Positions 1 to 9,162 of a stretch of 64,000 bases of DNA are shown in pieces. Within the stretch, counting starts at the first letter, position 1. Each line of letters opens with the position of its first letter. The stretch is taken from assembly GCF_003635115.1 (NCBI RefSeq), contig NZ_RBXJ01000004.1, positions 1 to 64,000 of the forward strand. Reading direction: 5' to 3'. Below the pieces are notes generated by a model. That model was given only the letters and a program-made list of their open reading frames with translations. It ran no database searches and was not told where the DNA came from. Both the position numbers and the translations under genes were made by a program. This DNA is from Microbacterium sp. AG1240 (GTDB taxonomy: Bacteria > Actinomycetota > Actinomycetes > Actinomycetales > Microbacteriaceae).

Positions 1-53
1 GCGCCGATGGTACTGCAGGGGGGACCCTGTGGGAGAGTAGGACACCGCCGGAC
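1..53 (+). rRNA. rrf: 5S ribosomal RNA, 3' end (partial)
   Basis: The first 53 bases match the 3' third of an actinobacterial 5S rRNA: the loop and helix segment GATGGTACTGCAGGGGGGAC, then GGGAGAGTAGGACACCGCCG. The 5' part and the rest of the rRNA operon lie to the left of the window. The mature 3' end is placed after GGAC by analogy and could be off by a base or two. A hairpin terminator follows directly, so this is the end of an rrn operon. Confidence 0.93.
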
Positions 54-65
54 TTCTTTTCAGTG

Positions 66-96
66 AAATGGCCACCCAACGTTGGGTGGCCATTTT
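66..96 (+). terminator. rrn operon terminator
   Basis: The sequence forms a perfect hairpin, AAATGGCCACCCAAC paired with GTTGGGTGGCCATTT, with a T-run at its end. It sits 12 bases after the 5S end, which is the usual position for the rho-independent terminator of an rRNA operon. Confidence 0.93.
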
Positions 97-100
97 GCGT

Positions 101-114
101 TTACGGGCCCGTAA
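101..114. promoter_or_regulatory. perfect 14-bp palindrome upstream of the TPR-like gene
   Basis: TTACGGGCCCGTAA is a perfect palindrome between the rrn terminator and the next gene. TAAGCT at 112-117 overlaps it and could be a -10 element for the gene at 139. The palindrome could be an operator, but no partner copy was seen and no regulator is known. Confidence 0.35.
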
Positions 115-138
115 GCTGGCCCACCAGGAGGACCCGCC

Positions 139-1632
139 ATGGCAACTGAAGACGCCGACGCCCCCCGTCGCGACGATCGCCCCGCACGCGGCGGCGATGC
201 CCGCCGTGACGCCGATCGCGGTCCGCGTTCGGACAGGCCGCGGTCGGAGGGACGACCCTCGCGGGGTGGCACTCCTCGATCCGACAACCGTGCGGGCCGT
301 GACGACCGCCCTGCGCGCAGCGACCGGCCGCACCGCGACGGTGCGCGCCCGCCCTACGGTGACAGGCCGCGTCGCGACGCGCCGCGGTCCGATTCCGGTG
401 GGCGTCCGGCCGCGGGTCGGTCGTACGGTTCTTCGGACCGTCCGAACCGCGATGCGCGGCCCGTGCGCGATGGTCGTCCCTCGTCGACGGGACGTCCGGC
501 CCGCGACGGCGCATATTCGCGCGACGGTCGACCGCCGCGCAGTGATGACCGCAGTGGCCGTGCGCCGCGTAGTGATGACCGCAGTGGTCGCCCGCCGCGT
601 AGCGACGACCGTGGCGGTCGCCCTGGTGGCGGTCGACCCACGGGCGGCTCCGGGTACCGCGGAGCGGGTGGGGGAGGCCGGCCGTCGTCGACCGACCGTG
701 CGTCACGTCCGCCGGAGCGTTTCCGCGAGAGCGGCCCCGAACTCCCCGAAGACATCACCGCGCGCGATCTGCCTGCTCAGGCGCGCAATGAGCTGAAGAC
801 TCTCAGCAAGGAGAACGCGGAGGAGGTCGCTCGGCACCTGGCGATGGCTGCTCGTCTCATCGAAGACGACCCCGCCCTGGCGCACGAGCACGCCCTCGCG
901 GCCACCCGTCGCGCCGGCCGAATCGCGGTCGTCCGCGAGACTGCGGCGATCACCGCCTACGGCATCGGCGATTTCTCTCTGGCGCTGCGCGAACTCCGCA
1001 CCTATCGCCGCATCTCCGGTCGCGATGATCAGATCGCGCTCCTCGTCGACAGCGAGCGCGGTGTGGGTCGTCCCGACCGCGCTCTCGAAGAAGGCCGGGG
1101 GGTCGACCGTTCGAAGCTCCCGACAGAGGTGCGTGTCGAGCTCGCGATCGCCATGTCTGGCGCGCGGCTCGACCTCGGTGAGACCGAGCGCGCGCTGCAG
1201 GAGCTCGACATCCCCGAGCTCGACCCCGACCGTGCCTTCGAGTGGAGCCCCGCGCTCTTCGCCGCGCGCGCGGCCGTACTCGAGGAGCTCGGCCGCGACG
1301 ACGAGGCACAGCTGTGGCGTCGGCGCGCCGACGTCGCCGCCGACGCTCTCGATGACGCGTCGGGCGTCGCCGACCACGAGGTGCTGATCGTCGACGAGAC
1401 CGAGGACCCCGACGCCGTCATCCCGGCGGATCCCGACGAGGACACCGCCGACGAGATGTCGAACGAGTCCGACGACGTGGTGCCGGACGACTCCGACGAC
1501 GCGCGGTCAGGAGAGGCGATCGCCGAGGAGGCCGACGCGGGCGAGACGGCGGCGGAGCCCGCGGTCGGCGACGTGGACGAGAGCGGCGGGAGCGACGTCG
1601 CGAGCGACGAGACGGACGGCGAGGACCGCTGA
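139..1632 (+). CDS. TPR-like protein with Arg/Asp-rich disordered N-terminus and acidic tail
   Basis: A 497-residue protein starting at an ATG behind AGGAGG. Residues 1-190 are low-complexity Arg/Asp/Pro/Ser/Gly sequence containing short tandem repeats (SDDRSGRPPR type). Residues about 195-400 are alpha-helical with tetratricopeptide-like pairs (for example LAHEHALAATRRAGR and ERALQELDI). The last 90 residues are strongly acidic. Its charge layout (basic start, acidic end) suggests a scaffold or nucleic-acid/ribosome-associated protein, but the function is unknown. It heads the tlyA-nadK-recN gene row and overlaps the HAD gene by one base. The ORF and RBS are clear; the role is not. Confidence 0.85.
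   Translation: MATEDADAPRRDDRPARGGDARRDADRGPRSDRPRSEGRPSRGGTPRSDNRAGRDDRPARSDRPHRDGARPPYGDRPRRDAPRSDSGGRPAAGRSYGSSDRPNRDARPVRDGRPSSTGRPARDGAYSRDGRPPRSDDRSGRAPRSDDRSGRPPRSDDRGGRPGGGRPTGGSGYRGAGGGGRPSSTDRASRPPERFRESGPELPEDITARDLPAQARNELKTLSKENAEEVARHLAMAARLIEDDPALAHEHALAATRRAGRIAVVRETAAITAYGIGDFSLALRELRTYRRISGRDDQIALLVDSERGVGRPDRALEEGRGVDRSKLPTEVRVELAIAMSGARLDLGETERALQELDIPELDPDRAFEWSPALFAARAAVLEELGRDDEAQLWRRRADVAADALDDASGVADHEVLIVDETEDPDAVIPADPDEDTADEMSNESDDVVPDDSDDARSGEAIAEEADAGETAAEPAVGDVDESGGSDVASDETDGEDR
541..624 (+). repeat. 30-bp tandem repeat inside the TPR-like gene
   Basis: Three consecutive 30-bp units begin with AGTGATGACC, AGTGATGACC and AGCGACGACC (at 541, 571 and 601). They encode the repeated SDDRSGR/PPR blocks of the disordered N-terminus. 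The copy number may vary between strains. Confidence 0.8.
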
Positions 1633-2666
1633 TGTGGGGACGCTCGTCGTCCACACCGACACCGCTGGACGGCGTCGATGTGGTGCTCGCCGACCTCGAC
1701 GGCGTCGTATACGCCGGTCCCGGGCCGATCCCGCACGCCGTCGACAGCCTCAACCGCGCAGCATCCGACCGTCGTGTCGGGTTCATCACGAACAACGCCT
1801 CGCGAACGGATGCGTCGGTCGCCTCCCACCTCGTCGAGCTGGGTCTCACCGCGACCCGCGCCGATGACATCGTCACGAGCCCGCAGGCGGCGATGACGCT
1901 GCTCGCCGATCTCGTCGCGCCGGGCTCGACGGTGCTCGTCGTGGGCGGCGAAGGGCTCGTCGTCGAGGTCGAGAAGGCGGGCTTCGTCGTCACGCGTTCC
2001 GCAGACGATGCGCCGGCCGCCGTGGTGCAGGGGTTCGCCCCCGATGTGGCGTGGGTGCACCTGGCCGAGGCGGCGTTCGCGCTGAAGACGCCCGTCGAAG
2101 ATGGCGGCATCCCGTGGGTCGCGACCAACACCGACTGGACGATTCCGCAGGCGCGCGGCATCGCGCCGGGAAACGGCACGCTGGTCTCGGCCGTCCACAC
2201 CGCGGTCGGGCGCCTGGCGACGGTGGCGGGCAAGCCCGAGGTGCCGATCTTCCGCGAGGCGGAGAAGCGCTTCGACGCGTCGAGCCCTCTGTTCATCGGC
2301 GACCGGCTCGATACCGACATCAAGGGCGCCGTCGCCGCGGGGATGCGGTCGGTGCACGTGCTCACCGGGATCGATCGCCCGAAGCACCTGCTCGCGGCCC
2401 CTCCCGATTCGCGCCCCGACTTCATCGTGAGCGATCTGCGCGAGCTGTTCGAGCCGTACCCGGCGACCGTCGTGAAGGGCGCCCGCACCACCGTGGGCTC
2501 GGCGACGGTCGAGATCGACGGTGCGGATCTGCGGATCGTCTCCGAGGGCGACCGCCCGGTCGACCTCGTGCGTGCCGGGGCCGCGGCCGTCTGGAATTCC
2601 GGGCGGGCGATCTTCGGGTTCCGTGTTCCGGAGCGTCTGTACGCCGACCCGTTCTGGCGGCCGTGA
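1632..2666 (+). CDS. HAD-IIA family phosphatase (NagD-like)
   Basis: A 344-residue haloacid-dehalogenase hydrolase. Motif I, DLDGVVYAG (about residues 21-29), has the two aspartates needed for phosphoryl transfer. FITNNASR is motif II, a lysine lies in VAGKPEVPIF, and GDRLDTDIKGA is motif IV, all typical of NagD/PGPase members with a C2 cap. Likely substrates are small phosphate esters such as sugar or glycolate phosphates; the sequence does not say which. About 60 extra residues at the C-terminus follow the HAD core. The ATG overlaps the upstream stop (TGATG), so translation is probably coupled. Confidence 0.92.
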   Translation: MWGRSSSTPTPLDGVDVVLADLDGVVYAGPGPIPHAVDSLNRAASDRRVGFITNNASRTDASVASHLVELGLTATRADDIVTSPQAAMTLLADLVAPGSTVLVVGGEGLVVEVEKAGFVVTRSADDAPAAVVQGFAPDVAWVHLAEAAFALKTPVEDGGIPWVATNTDWTIPQARGIAPGNGTLVSAVHTAVGRLATVAGKPEVPIFREAEKRFDASSPLFIGDRLDTDIKGAVAAGMRSVHVLTGIDRPKHLLAAPPDSRPDFIVSDLRELFEPYPATVVKGARTTVGSATVEIDGADLRIVSEGDRPVDLVRAGAAAVWNSGRAIFGFRVPERLYADPFWRP

Positions 2667-2672
2667 GGTCGT

Positions 2673-2678
2673 TACGAT
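2673..2678 (+). promoter_or_regulatory. -10 hexamer TACGAT, leaderless arrangement
   Basis: TACGAT is followed by exactly six bases and then the ATG at 2685, so transcription would begin at the start codon. This gives the small gene, tlyA, nadK and recN an internal promoter. Confidence 0.5.
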
Positions 2679-2684
2679 AGCTGG

Positions 2685-2861
2685 ATGACCGACGCCAACC
2701 GCACGGAGGACGCCGGGCCCGAGGGTTCGGAGCTGATCAGTCGGCTGCGCATCATCGAGGGGCAACCCCTGGCAGACCGCGCCGCAGCCTACGCGTCGCT
2801 GCATGACGAGCTGGCCCGTCGCCTCGAGTCGGGGCCCACCGATCACCGCGTGAGCGGATGA
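2685..2861 (+). CDS. small conserved-looking protein between HAD phosphatase and TlyA
   Basis: A 58-residue ORF, MTDANRTEDAG... ending DHRVSG, too short for most gene finders. Three things support it: a promoter-like TACGAT six bases before the ATG, a four-base ATGA overlap with tlyA, and an amphipathic helix (LADRAAAYASLHDELARRLE). No family is recognised. Its place at the head of tlyA-nadK-recN suggests it is translated with them, or that its translation opens the tlyA start site. Confidence 0.75.
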   Translation: MTDANRTEDAGPEGSELISRLRIIEGQPLADRAAAYASLHDELARRLESGPTDHRVSG

Positions 2862-3658
2862 CGGCGCGTCTCGACGCGGAGCTTGCCCGTCGGGGCCTGG
2901 CGCGGTCGCGCACTCAGGCCGCGCAGCTGATCGCCGACGGACTGGTGAGCGTCGACGGCGGCGTCGTCGTGAAGCCGTCGGCGCGCATCGACGACGACGC
3001 GCAGCTCGCGGTCGCCGCATCCGACCACTACGTCAGTCGTGCCGCGCACAAACTGCTCGCCGGTCTCGACGCGTTCGACATCGCCGTGGAAGACCGGGTC
3101 GCTCTGGACATGGGCGCATCGACCGGGGGATTCACCCAGGTGCTGCGCGAGCGCGGTGCGCGACCGGTGCTGGCCGTCGACGTCGGTCACGGACAGCTCG
3201 ACCCCCTCCTCGCGCTCGATCCCGACGTGGTGGCGATCGAAGGGTTCAACGTCAGGTACATGGATGCGGCGACTCTCGCGTCCGCGACGGGGATCGCCGA
3301 GCGTCCCTCCGTCGTCACCGGCGACCTCTCCTTCATCTCGCTCACCCACGTGCTTCCCGCCGTCGTCGCCACCGCGACCGACGACGCCGACGTCGTGCTG
3401 CTGATCAAACCGCAGTTCGAGGTCGGACGCACCGCGGTCAAGGGCGGGCTCGTGACAGACCCCGACCTGCGCGCGGACGCCGTGTCGAGCGTGCTGTGGT
3501 CGGCGTGGGATGCCGGTCTGCGGACGGCGGGGCTCATCGCGTCGCCGATCGCCGGTCTGCACGGCAATAGGGAGTATGTGGTCCACCTCGCGACGTCGTG
3601 GGGGAGCGATCCGTCAGAATGGGTAAGCACCGTGAACGAACTGACCGGAAGCCGATGA
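2858..3658 (+). CDS. tlyA: TlyA family rRNA (cytidine-2'-O)-methyltransferase
   Basis: A 266-residue protein with an N-terminal S4 RNA-binding domain (residues 1-60, RLDAELARRGLARSR) and a Rossmann methyltransferase (LDMGASTGGFTQVL as the SAM-binding motif, then GDLSFISL and LIKPQFEVGR). In mycobacteria TlyA methylates C1409 of 16S rRNA and C1920 of 23S rRNA, and its loss gives capreomycin resistance. Length and motif order are normal for the family. ATGA overlaps on both sides place it in an operon with the small gene and nadK. Confidence 0.96.
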   Translation: MTARLDAELARRGLARSRTQAAQLIADGLVSVDGGVVVKPSARIDDDAQLAVAASDHYVSRAAHKLLAGLDAFDIAVEDRVALDMGASTGGFTQVLRERGARPVLAVDVGHGQLDPLLALDPDVVAIEGFNVRYMDAATLASATGIAERPSVVTGDLSFISLTHVLPAVVATATDDADVVLLIKPQFEVGRTAVKGGLVTDPDLRADAVSSVLWSAWDAGLRTAGLIASPIAGLHGNREYVVHLATSWGSDPSEWVSTVNELTGSR

Positions 3659-4575
3659 CACCCAGCGATCGCAACATCCTCGTGGTCGCCCACGCGCGCC
3701 GAGACGACACCGTCGACGCCGCGGGGCGAGTGGTCTCCGCCCTCACCCAGGCGGGTGCTCGCGCCGTGTTCTCGCGCGACGACCGCGACGACCTCGAGGG
3801 CGCGTTCCCGCTCGACGGGGTCGGCACCCTCGGGGAGGACGTCGCGGTCGACGAGATCGAACTCGCCATCGTGCTGGGCGGCGACGGCACCATCCTCCGC
3901 GCGGCCGAGCTCGTCCGCGGCGGGACGGCGCCCGTCCTCGGCATCAACATGGGGCACGTCGGGTTCCTCGCCGAGAGCGAGCGCGACGACATGGACGACG
4001 CCGTCCGCCGCGTCATCGACCGCGACTACCGGGTCGAGGAGCGGCTCGCGCTCTCGGTGCGGGTCAAGGACTCCACCGACGCCGTCATCTACGAGACGTG
4101 GGCACTGAACGAGGCCACCGTCGAGAAGGCCAGTCGCGAGAGGATGCTGGAGGTCGTGATCGAGGTCGACGGCCGCCCGCTGTCGTCGTTCGGCTGCGAC
4201 GGCGTCGTGGTCGCGACGCCCACCGGGTCGACCGCCTACAACTTCTCGGCGGGCGGACCCGTGATCTGGCCGTCGGTCGAGGCGATCGCCGTCGTGCCGC
4301 TCTCGGCGCACGCCCTCTTCGCGCGCCCGCTCGTCGTCGGGCCCGAGGCGCCCATCGCGATCGAGGTGCTCGAACGCACGAGCGGTGTCGGCATCCTGTG
4401 GTGCGACGGTCGCCGTTCCCACGAGCTGCCCCCGGGTGCGCGCGTCGTCGTCCGCCGCTCCAGCGAGCCCGTGCGGTTGGCGCGCCTGCACCCGCCCGCA
4501 TTCACCGACCGCCTCGTGCGGAAGTTCCGCCTCCCCGTCACCGGGTGGCGCGGACCTGCTCCGGAGATCTCATGA
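3655..4575 (+). CDS. nadK: NAD kinase
   Basis: A 306-residue ATP-NAD kinase that makes NADP+ from NAD+. LGGDGTILRAAEL carries the GGDGT motif, NEATVEK follows, and GDGVVVATPTGSTAYNFSAGGP-type sequence (here CDGVVVATPTGSTAYNFSAG) forms the active-site region. An in-frame ATG exists 57 bases upstream, but the ATG at 3655 overlaps the tlyA stop as ATGA and begins exactly where family homology should start, so it was chosen. It is coupled to tlyA and recN. Confidence 0.96.
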   Translation: MTPSDRNILVVAHARRDDTVDAAGRVVSALTQAGARAVFSRDDRDDLEGAFPLDGVGTLGEDVAVDEIELAIVLGGDGTILRAAELVRGGTAPVLGINMGHVGFLAESERDDMDDAVRRVIDRDYRVEERLALSVRVKDSTDAVIYETWALNEATVEKASRERMLEVVIEVDGRPLSSFGCDGVVVATPTGSTAYNFSAGGPVIWPSVEAIAVVPLSAHALFARPLVVGPEAPIAIEVLERTSGVGILWCDGRRSHELPPGARVVVRRSSEPVRLARLHPPAFTDRLVRKFRLPVTGWRGPAPEIS

Positions 4576-6269
4576 TCGAGGAGATGCGCCTGCGCGACCT
4601 CGGGGTCATCGCCGAGGCGACGCTGCCGATCGGTCCGGGTTTCACCGCGATCACCGGCGAGACCGGTGCCGGCAAGACCATGGTCGTCACGGGGCTCGGG
4701 CTCCTCCTCGGTAACCGGGCCGACTCGGGCGCCGTGCGCTCCGGTGCGGCGCAGGCCGCCGTCGACGGGGTGTGGAGCGTTCCCGAAGACGGTGCCGTCG
4801 TCGACCGCGTCCGCGAGGCCGGCGGCGACGTCGAACCCCTCGGCGGCGGCCAGGCCGAGCTCTACCTCGGACGCACCGTGTCGAGCGAGGGCCGAGGGCG
4901 CGCCACCGTCGGCGGGCGCAGCGCCCCGGCCGGAGTGCTCGCCGAACTCGCCGACTCCCTCGTCGTCGTGCACGGGCAGTCCGATCAGCTGCGGTTGCGA
5001 TCCGCCGTCGCGCAGCGCGACGCGCTGGACCGTTTCGGCGGCGCCCCGGTGGCCGCCGCCCTCGCCGACTACCGCGCCGGATACGAGCACTGGCGTGCGC
5101 TCGATGCGACGCTGACCGAGCTGCAGGAATACCGCGACGTGCGCGGCCGCGAGGCCGACGAGCTGCGCGCCGCGCTCGCCGAAATCGAGGCCGTCGCCCC
5201 GCTCCCCGGCGAGGACGCCGATCTGTCGCAGCGTGCCGAGCGGCTCGCGAACGCGGAGGAACTCCGGCTGGCCGCGGCCACCGCGCACGAAGCCCTCTCG
5301 AGCGAGATGGACGCCGCCGATGCGACCGCGCTCGTCGCCGACGCCCGCCGGTCGCTCGAGCGCGGCAGCATCCACGACGCGACCCTCGAGTCGCTCGCCG
5401 AACAGGCCGCCGACCTCGGGTACCGGATCGCCGACCTCGCCGCCGCCGTCTCGGCCTACCTCGCCGATCTCGACGAGTCGGGTCCGCACGAACTGGCGGC
5501 GACCGAGGAGCGGCGCGCGGCTCTGTCGGGACTCGCCCGTGCCCACGGCTCGGTCGACGCGGCGATCGCCCTGCTCGAGACCGGGTCGGCGCGCCTCGCC
5601 GAACTCGACGACGACGGCGACCGCATCGAGCGTCTGACGGTGGAGCGGGATGCCGCGGCCGCCGCGCTCGACGTCACCGCCGCCGCCCTGACGGCCGAGC
5701 GCGAGGCCGCAGCGCTCAGGCTCGGCGCTCTCGTGACCGATGAGCTCCACGCCCTGGCGCTTCCCGACGCGACGCTCGTCGTCGAGGTCGCTCCGGGAGC
5801 GGCGAGCACCCACGGTCGCGACGACGTCACGATCCTCCTCGCGCCGCATCCGGGCGCCGATCCGCGCCCCGTCGCGCGGGGGGCCTCCGGAGGGGAGCTC
5901 AGCCGGGTGATGCTCGCGATCGAGGTCGTCATCGCGGGAGTCGACCCCGTGCCGACGTTCGTCTTCGACGAGGTCGACGCCGGGATCGGTGGTGCCGCGG
6001 CGATCGAGGTCGGGCGGCGGCTCGCCCGGCTCGCCGAGTCGTCGCAGGTGATCGTCGTGACCCATCTCGCCCAGGTGGCGGCGTTCGCGGGCAACCATCT
6101 CTCGGTCGTCAAGAGCAACGACGGGTCGGTCACGGCCTCGAGCGTGAAACGCCTGGAGGGTGCCGAGCGCGAGGCCGAGATGGCGCGCCTGCTGTCGGGA
6201 CTGGCCGACTCGGACGCCGCTCTCACCCACGCCCGCGAGCTCCTCGACACGGCGCGCACGCCGCGGTGA
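4572..6269 (+). CDS. recN: DNA repair protein RecN
   Basis: A 565-residue SMC-like ATPase of recombinational repair. The Walker A motif GETGAGKT lies near residue 31, a long helical coiled-coil region occupies about 150-400, and the ABC signature GASGGELSRVMLAIE and Walker B FVFDEVDAGIGG lie near the C-terminus. The open frame continues far upstream inside nadK, but the start at 4572 (ATGA overlap, MIEEMRLRDLGVI) is the normal RecN beginning. In many Gram-positives recN follows nadK and tlyA as here. Confidence 0.97.
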   Translation: MIEEMRLRDLGVIAEATLPIGPGFTAITGETGAGKTMVVTGLGLLLGNRADSGAVRSGAAQAAVDGVWSVPEDGAVVDRVREAGGDVEPLGGGQAELYLGRTVSSEGRGRATVGGRSAPAGVLAELADSLVVVHGQSDQLRLRSAVAQRDALDRFGGAPVAAALADYRAGYEHWRALDATLTELQEYRDVRGREADELRAALAEIEAVAPLPGEDADLSQRAERLANAEELRLAAATAHEALSSEMDAADATALVADARRSLERGSIHDATLESLAEQAADLGYRIADLAAAVSAYLADLDESGPHELAATEERRAALSGLARAHGSVDAAIALLETGSARLAELDDDGDRIERLTVERDAAAAALDVTAAALTAEREAAALRLGALVTDELHALALPDATLVVEVAPGAASTHGRDDVTILLAPHPGADPRPVARGASGGELSRVMLAIEVVIAGVDPVPTFVFDEVDAGIGGAAAIEVGRRLARLAESSQVIVVTHLAQVAAFAGNHLSVVKSNDGSVTASSVKRLEGAEREAEMARLLSGLADSDAALTHARELLDTARTPR

Positions 6270-9139
6270 GCGTGGACGACGCCTCGGCCGACGCCGAGAC
6301 GCCGCCCGCATCTGCGGTGCGTGTGCCGCAGCCTCGTCCCACCCCGCTGTACGCGTTCCTCTCGACGCGGCTGCTGCGTCTGGAGGCGTGGCTGCAGTCC
6401 CACGGCGGAACGCCGCTGCGCCGCAGCATCCAGGCGTTCTGGGCGTTCCTGCTCGCCGTCGGCGTGCTGCTGCTGGTGGGCCCGGTGATCAACGAGCCGC
6501 TCACGTTCGACGACATCACCTCCTCGGCCGGCGAGGCGACCGACACCTGGATCGCGCGCTCCTTCGACGCGGACTATCAGCTCTCCCGCGACGACGACGG
6601 TCGCCTCACCCTGGAGATCGAGGAGCGCATCACCGCCTTCTTCCCCGACGACGTCGACGAGTCGGCGGTGGAGCGGGTCATCGCCACGCAGTACGAGGGG
6701 CACGACCTGCGACCCGAGCTGCGGGGCGCGACCCTCGACGGCGTGCCCGTCGACCCGGTCACGCGCGCTTCGCCCACCCGCTCGACCTACACCGTCGAGG
6801 CGGGGGAGAGACTGCGCGGCGACCACGAGGTCGTGCTGCGATACGCGCTGCACGACGTGGCCTATCCCACCGAGGATCCGTCGTCGCGGCAGTGGTACCA
6901 GCTGCTGAGGTGGGACGTCTTCGGACCGGAGTGGTCGCACGGCGTCACCGACAGCGCCCTCACCGTCACCGTGCCGCGAGAGCTGGCCGACGCGTACGCG
7001 CGGCAGCCGAGCTCGGGGATCGCGTGGCTGATCGTCGGCGGCTCGACCACGCTGAGCCCCGACACCGAGACGGCGGACGCCGTGGTCTACCGGGTCACGA
7101 ACGATCAGAGCCTCCCGCCCTACGCGTCGTTCTGGTTCGCCTTCCGATTCGAGGCGGGCGTCTTCGCGATGCCGGAGCCATCGGCCCTGTTCTGGGTGCA
7201 GGCGGCGGGCCCCTTCGTGCCGCTCGCGCTGCTCGCGGTGACGGTGCTGTTCGCCCTCGCCGCCCGGCGCGTGGCATGGGCCGACGCGCGCGGGCGTGCC
7301 TGGTTCGTGATGCAGGACACTCCGCGACGCGGTGCCACCCCGAGCGCCGATGCACGGCTGTGGCGGGCGCGGCGCACCAGTGCCCTGGTCGATGCGCTCG
7401 GGGCGTACCGGTCCGAGCCGTCGAACCCGGCCGCGCAACGTCACCTCGTGCGTGTCGCTCGGCGCACCGGCCGGCTCGGAGATCTGCCCTGGGCACTCAC
7501 CGCCTACCGCGCATCGCGCACGTGGAGGGCGCAGTTCGCGGAGGGACTGCGACGGGTGCCGCGCGGGTTCGTCCGCGATGCGTTCATCGGCGCCGCGCTC
7601 GGGTTGACGGTCGTGCAGTGGGGTCTCGTGCGCCAGCTGTCGTACCAGGTGCCGCTGTCGGTGTACTGGTGGCCGGTCGCCGTCGTGGCGGTGTCGACCC
7701 TGCTCGCGACCGTCGTGCTCTCCATCGCCCTCACCGCCCGCCCGTTGACGCGCGACGGCGCGCTCGCCGAGAAGCACCTCCGCGGTCAGCGGCTTTTCCT
7801 CGAGCAGACGTCGGCGATCGAGCGCACGCCGTTGCGCGACCCGCTTCTGCCCTATGTCGTCATGTTCGCACGGCCCGCCCGCGCGCGCCGGCTCGTGACC
7901 GGCCTCCTCGATCAGGAGGGGGTCTCGCGTCAGGTGACGGGCGATCCGACCTTCGTCACCGCGGGCCGGCTCGCGATCCGCGTGTCTGCCGTCGTCGCGG
8001 TGATCGCCGCGCTGGTGCTCTCGATCACCACGACGGCCGGCACCCGTCACGCCCTCGATCAGTACGCCGTGCTCGACGACATCGAGGGGGAGTACGGAGT
8101 CTTCGTCTCCGACATCGACATCGAGGCCACGCTGACCCGGGGGGAGGGCGGCGAAGCGCGTGTCGAGGTGATCGAGACCCTCGACGCGGTCGTCGGCGAG
8201 AACCTGCGCGCGATCCCGCAGGTCACCCGCGCGTGGCGCGACCAGGTCGACGGTCACGACCAGGGGCTGGTGGTCGAAGCGATCCTCGTCGACGGCGTGG
8301 AGGCACCTCTCGAGCAGAGCCGGATGCGGGGGCACGCGCTCGTGCAGACGAGAGTCGCCGACGAGTGGCCCGGCGCCCACGAGATCGAGATCCGCTACAC
8401 GCTCACCGACGCCGCATCCGCTCTTCGCACCGGGGACGGCTGGCAGGACCGCGTGCAGTGGACCGCGCTGCTGCCGTGGTGGGAGTCGTCGTGGCAGGGG
8501 ATCGACGTGGAACCCGAGCGCCTGCGCGTGGCGATCGGCATGTCGACCGACCTCGCAGCCGCTCTCGACCCCGACAGCGGGTGGCTCGCTGAGCTGGCGC
8601 ACCGTCGCGACCGTGCGCCCGAGCCCTTCGCGACGGCGTTCGAGGCGGGGGACGAGGCGGTGTTCTCCTTCGACGAGCGCGCCGACGACGAGTACGAGCC
8701 CGGCAGCCTCTGGCCGGGCGGCGCGCAGTTCGGCGGTGCGCAGCTGACGTTCCCCGCCGGAACGTTCACCGGGCCGTCCGAGGGCGAATGGGGCCGGTAC
8801 TCGGCGTGGCAGGTGCTGCCGTGGCTGCTGTCTCCGCTGCTGGCGCTCGTCGTGCTCCTCCTGAGCGCGGTCGGAGTCCTCTCGGGACGGGATCGGCTCG
8901 CCCGTCGCGGTAAGACCCGCGACCTCGTGCAATGGATGCCTCCCGCCCTCACCGTCGCGCAGCTGCCGGTGCTGATCTGGGCGACCCTCGACGCATACTC
9001 CGAGGATCCGCTGCTGGTCGTCCTGTTCGCGTCGCTCGCCGTCAGCGCGGCGGCCACGTGGGTCGTCATCGCGAAGACACGGCGCACGCCTGCGCCGATC
9101 GTCACACCCCCGGCGCGTCGACGGCGGGCTCGCAGGTGA
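6266..9139 (+). CDS. DUF2207-type membrane protein with duplicated extracytoplasmic domain
   Basis: A 957-residue protein starting at GTG (GTGA overlap with recN). A first membrane segment (about residues 57-75) precedes an exported domain at about 90-265; two segments near 320-345 flank a cytosolic stretch; then come segments near 450-500 and 580. A second exported domain lies at about 605-780, and the C-terminal segments at about 850-940. The two exported domains match each other ([10 protein letters not shown] against [10 protein letters not shown]; then [13 protein letters not shown] against [13 protein letters not shown], each followed by a QW..LL.W stretch), so the DUF2207-like unit appears duplicated. 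The function of the family is unknown. Confidence 0.85.
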   Translation: MSVDDASADAETPPASAVRVPQPRPTPLYAFLSTRLLRLEAWLQSHGGTPLRRSIQAFWAFLLAVGVLLLVGPVINEPLTFDDITSSAGEATDTWIARSFDADYQLSRDDDGRLTLEIEERITAFFPDDVDESAVERVIATQYEGHDLRPELRGATLDGVPVDPVTRASPTRSTYTVEAGERLRGDHEVVLRYALHDVAYPTEDPSSRQWYQLLRWDVFGPEWSHGVTDSALTVTVPRELADAYARQPSSGIAWLIVGGSTTLSPDTETADAVVYRVTNDQSLPPYASFWFAFRFEAGVFAMPEPSALFWVQAAGPFVPLALLAVTVLFALAARRVAWADARGRAWFVMQDTPRRGATPSADARLWRARRTSALVDALGAYRSEPSNPAAQRHLVRVARRTGRLGDLPWALTAYRASRTWRAQFAEGLRRVPRGFVRDAFIGAALGLTVVQWGLVRQLSYQVPLSVYWWPVAVVAVSTLLATVVLSIALTARPLTRDGALAEKHLRGQRLFLEQTSAIERTPLRDPLLPYVVMFARPARARRLVTGLLDQEGVSRQVTGDPTFVTAGRLAIRVSAVVAVIAALVLSITTTAGTRHALDQYAVLDDIEGEYGVFVSDIDIEATLTRGEGGEARVEVIETLDAVVGENLRAIPQVTRAWRDQVDGHDQGLVVEAILVDGVEAPLEQSRMRGHALVQTRVADEWPGAHEIEIRYTLTDAASALRTGDGWQDRVQWTALLPWWESSWQGIDVEPERLRVAIGMSTDLAAALDPDSGWLAELAHRRDRAPEPFATAFEAGDEAVFSFDERADDEYEPGSLWPGGAQFGGAQLTFPAGTFTGPSEGEWGRYSAWQVLPWLLSPLLALVVLLLSAVGVLSGRDRLARRGKTRDLVQWMPPALTVAQLPVLIWATLDAYSEDPLLVVLFASLAVSAAATWVVIAKTRRTPAPIVTPPARRRRARR

Positions 9140-9148
9140 GCGGACTGA

Positions 9149-9154
9149 TAGCAT
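9149..9154 (+). promoter_or_regulatory. -10 hexamer TAGCAT upstream of pyrG
   Basis: TAGCAT ends eight bases before the GTG at 9163. Transcription would therefore start at or one to two bases before the start codon. No Shine-Dalgarno sequence lies in front of the GTG, consistent with a leaderless pyrG transcript. Confidence 0.5.
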
Positions 9155-9162
9155 GGAAGCCC

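Noticed and set aside
1029-3020. 663-codon minus-strand open frame
   Set aside because: It covers the HAD and tlyA genes, which have clear families, ribosome sites and couplings; the antisense protein is low-complexity.
4098-4571. Upstream extension of recN in frame
   Set aside because: This part overlaps nadK and is Arg-rich shadow sequence; RecN normally begins at MIEEMRLRDLGV and the ATGA overlap supports it.
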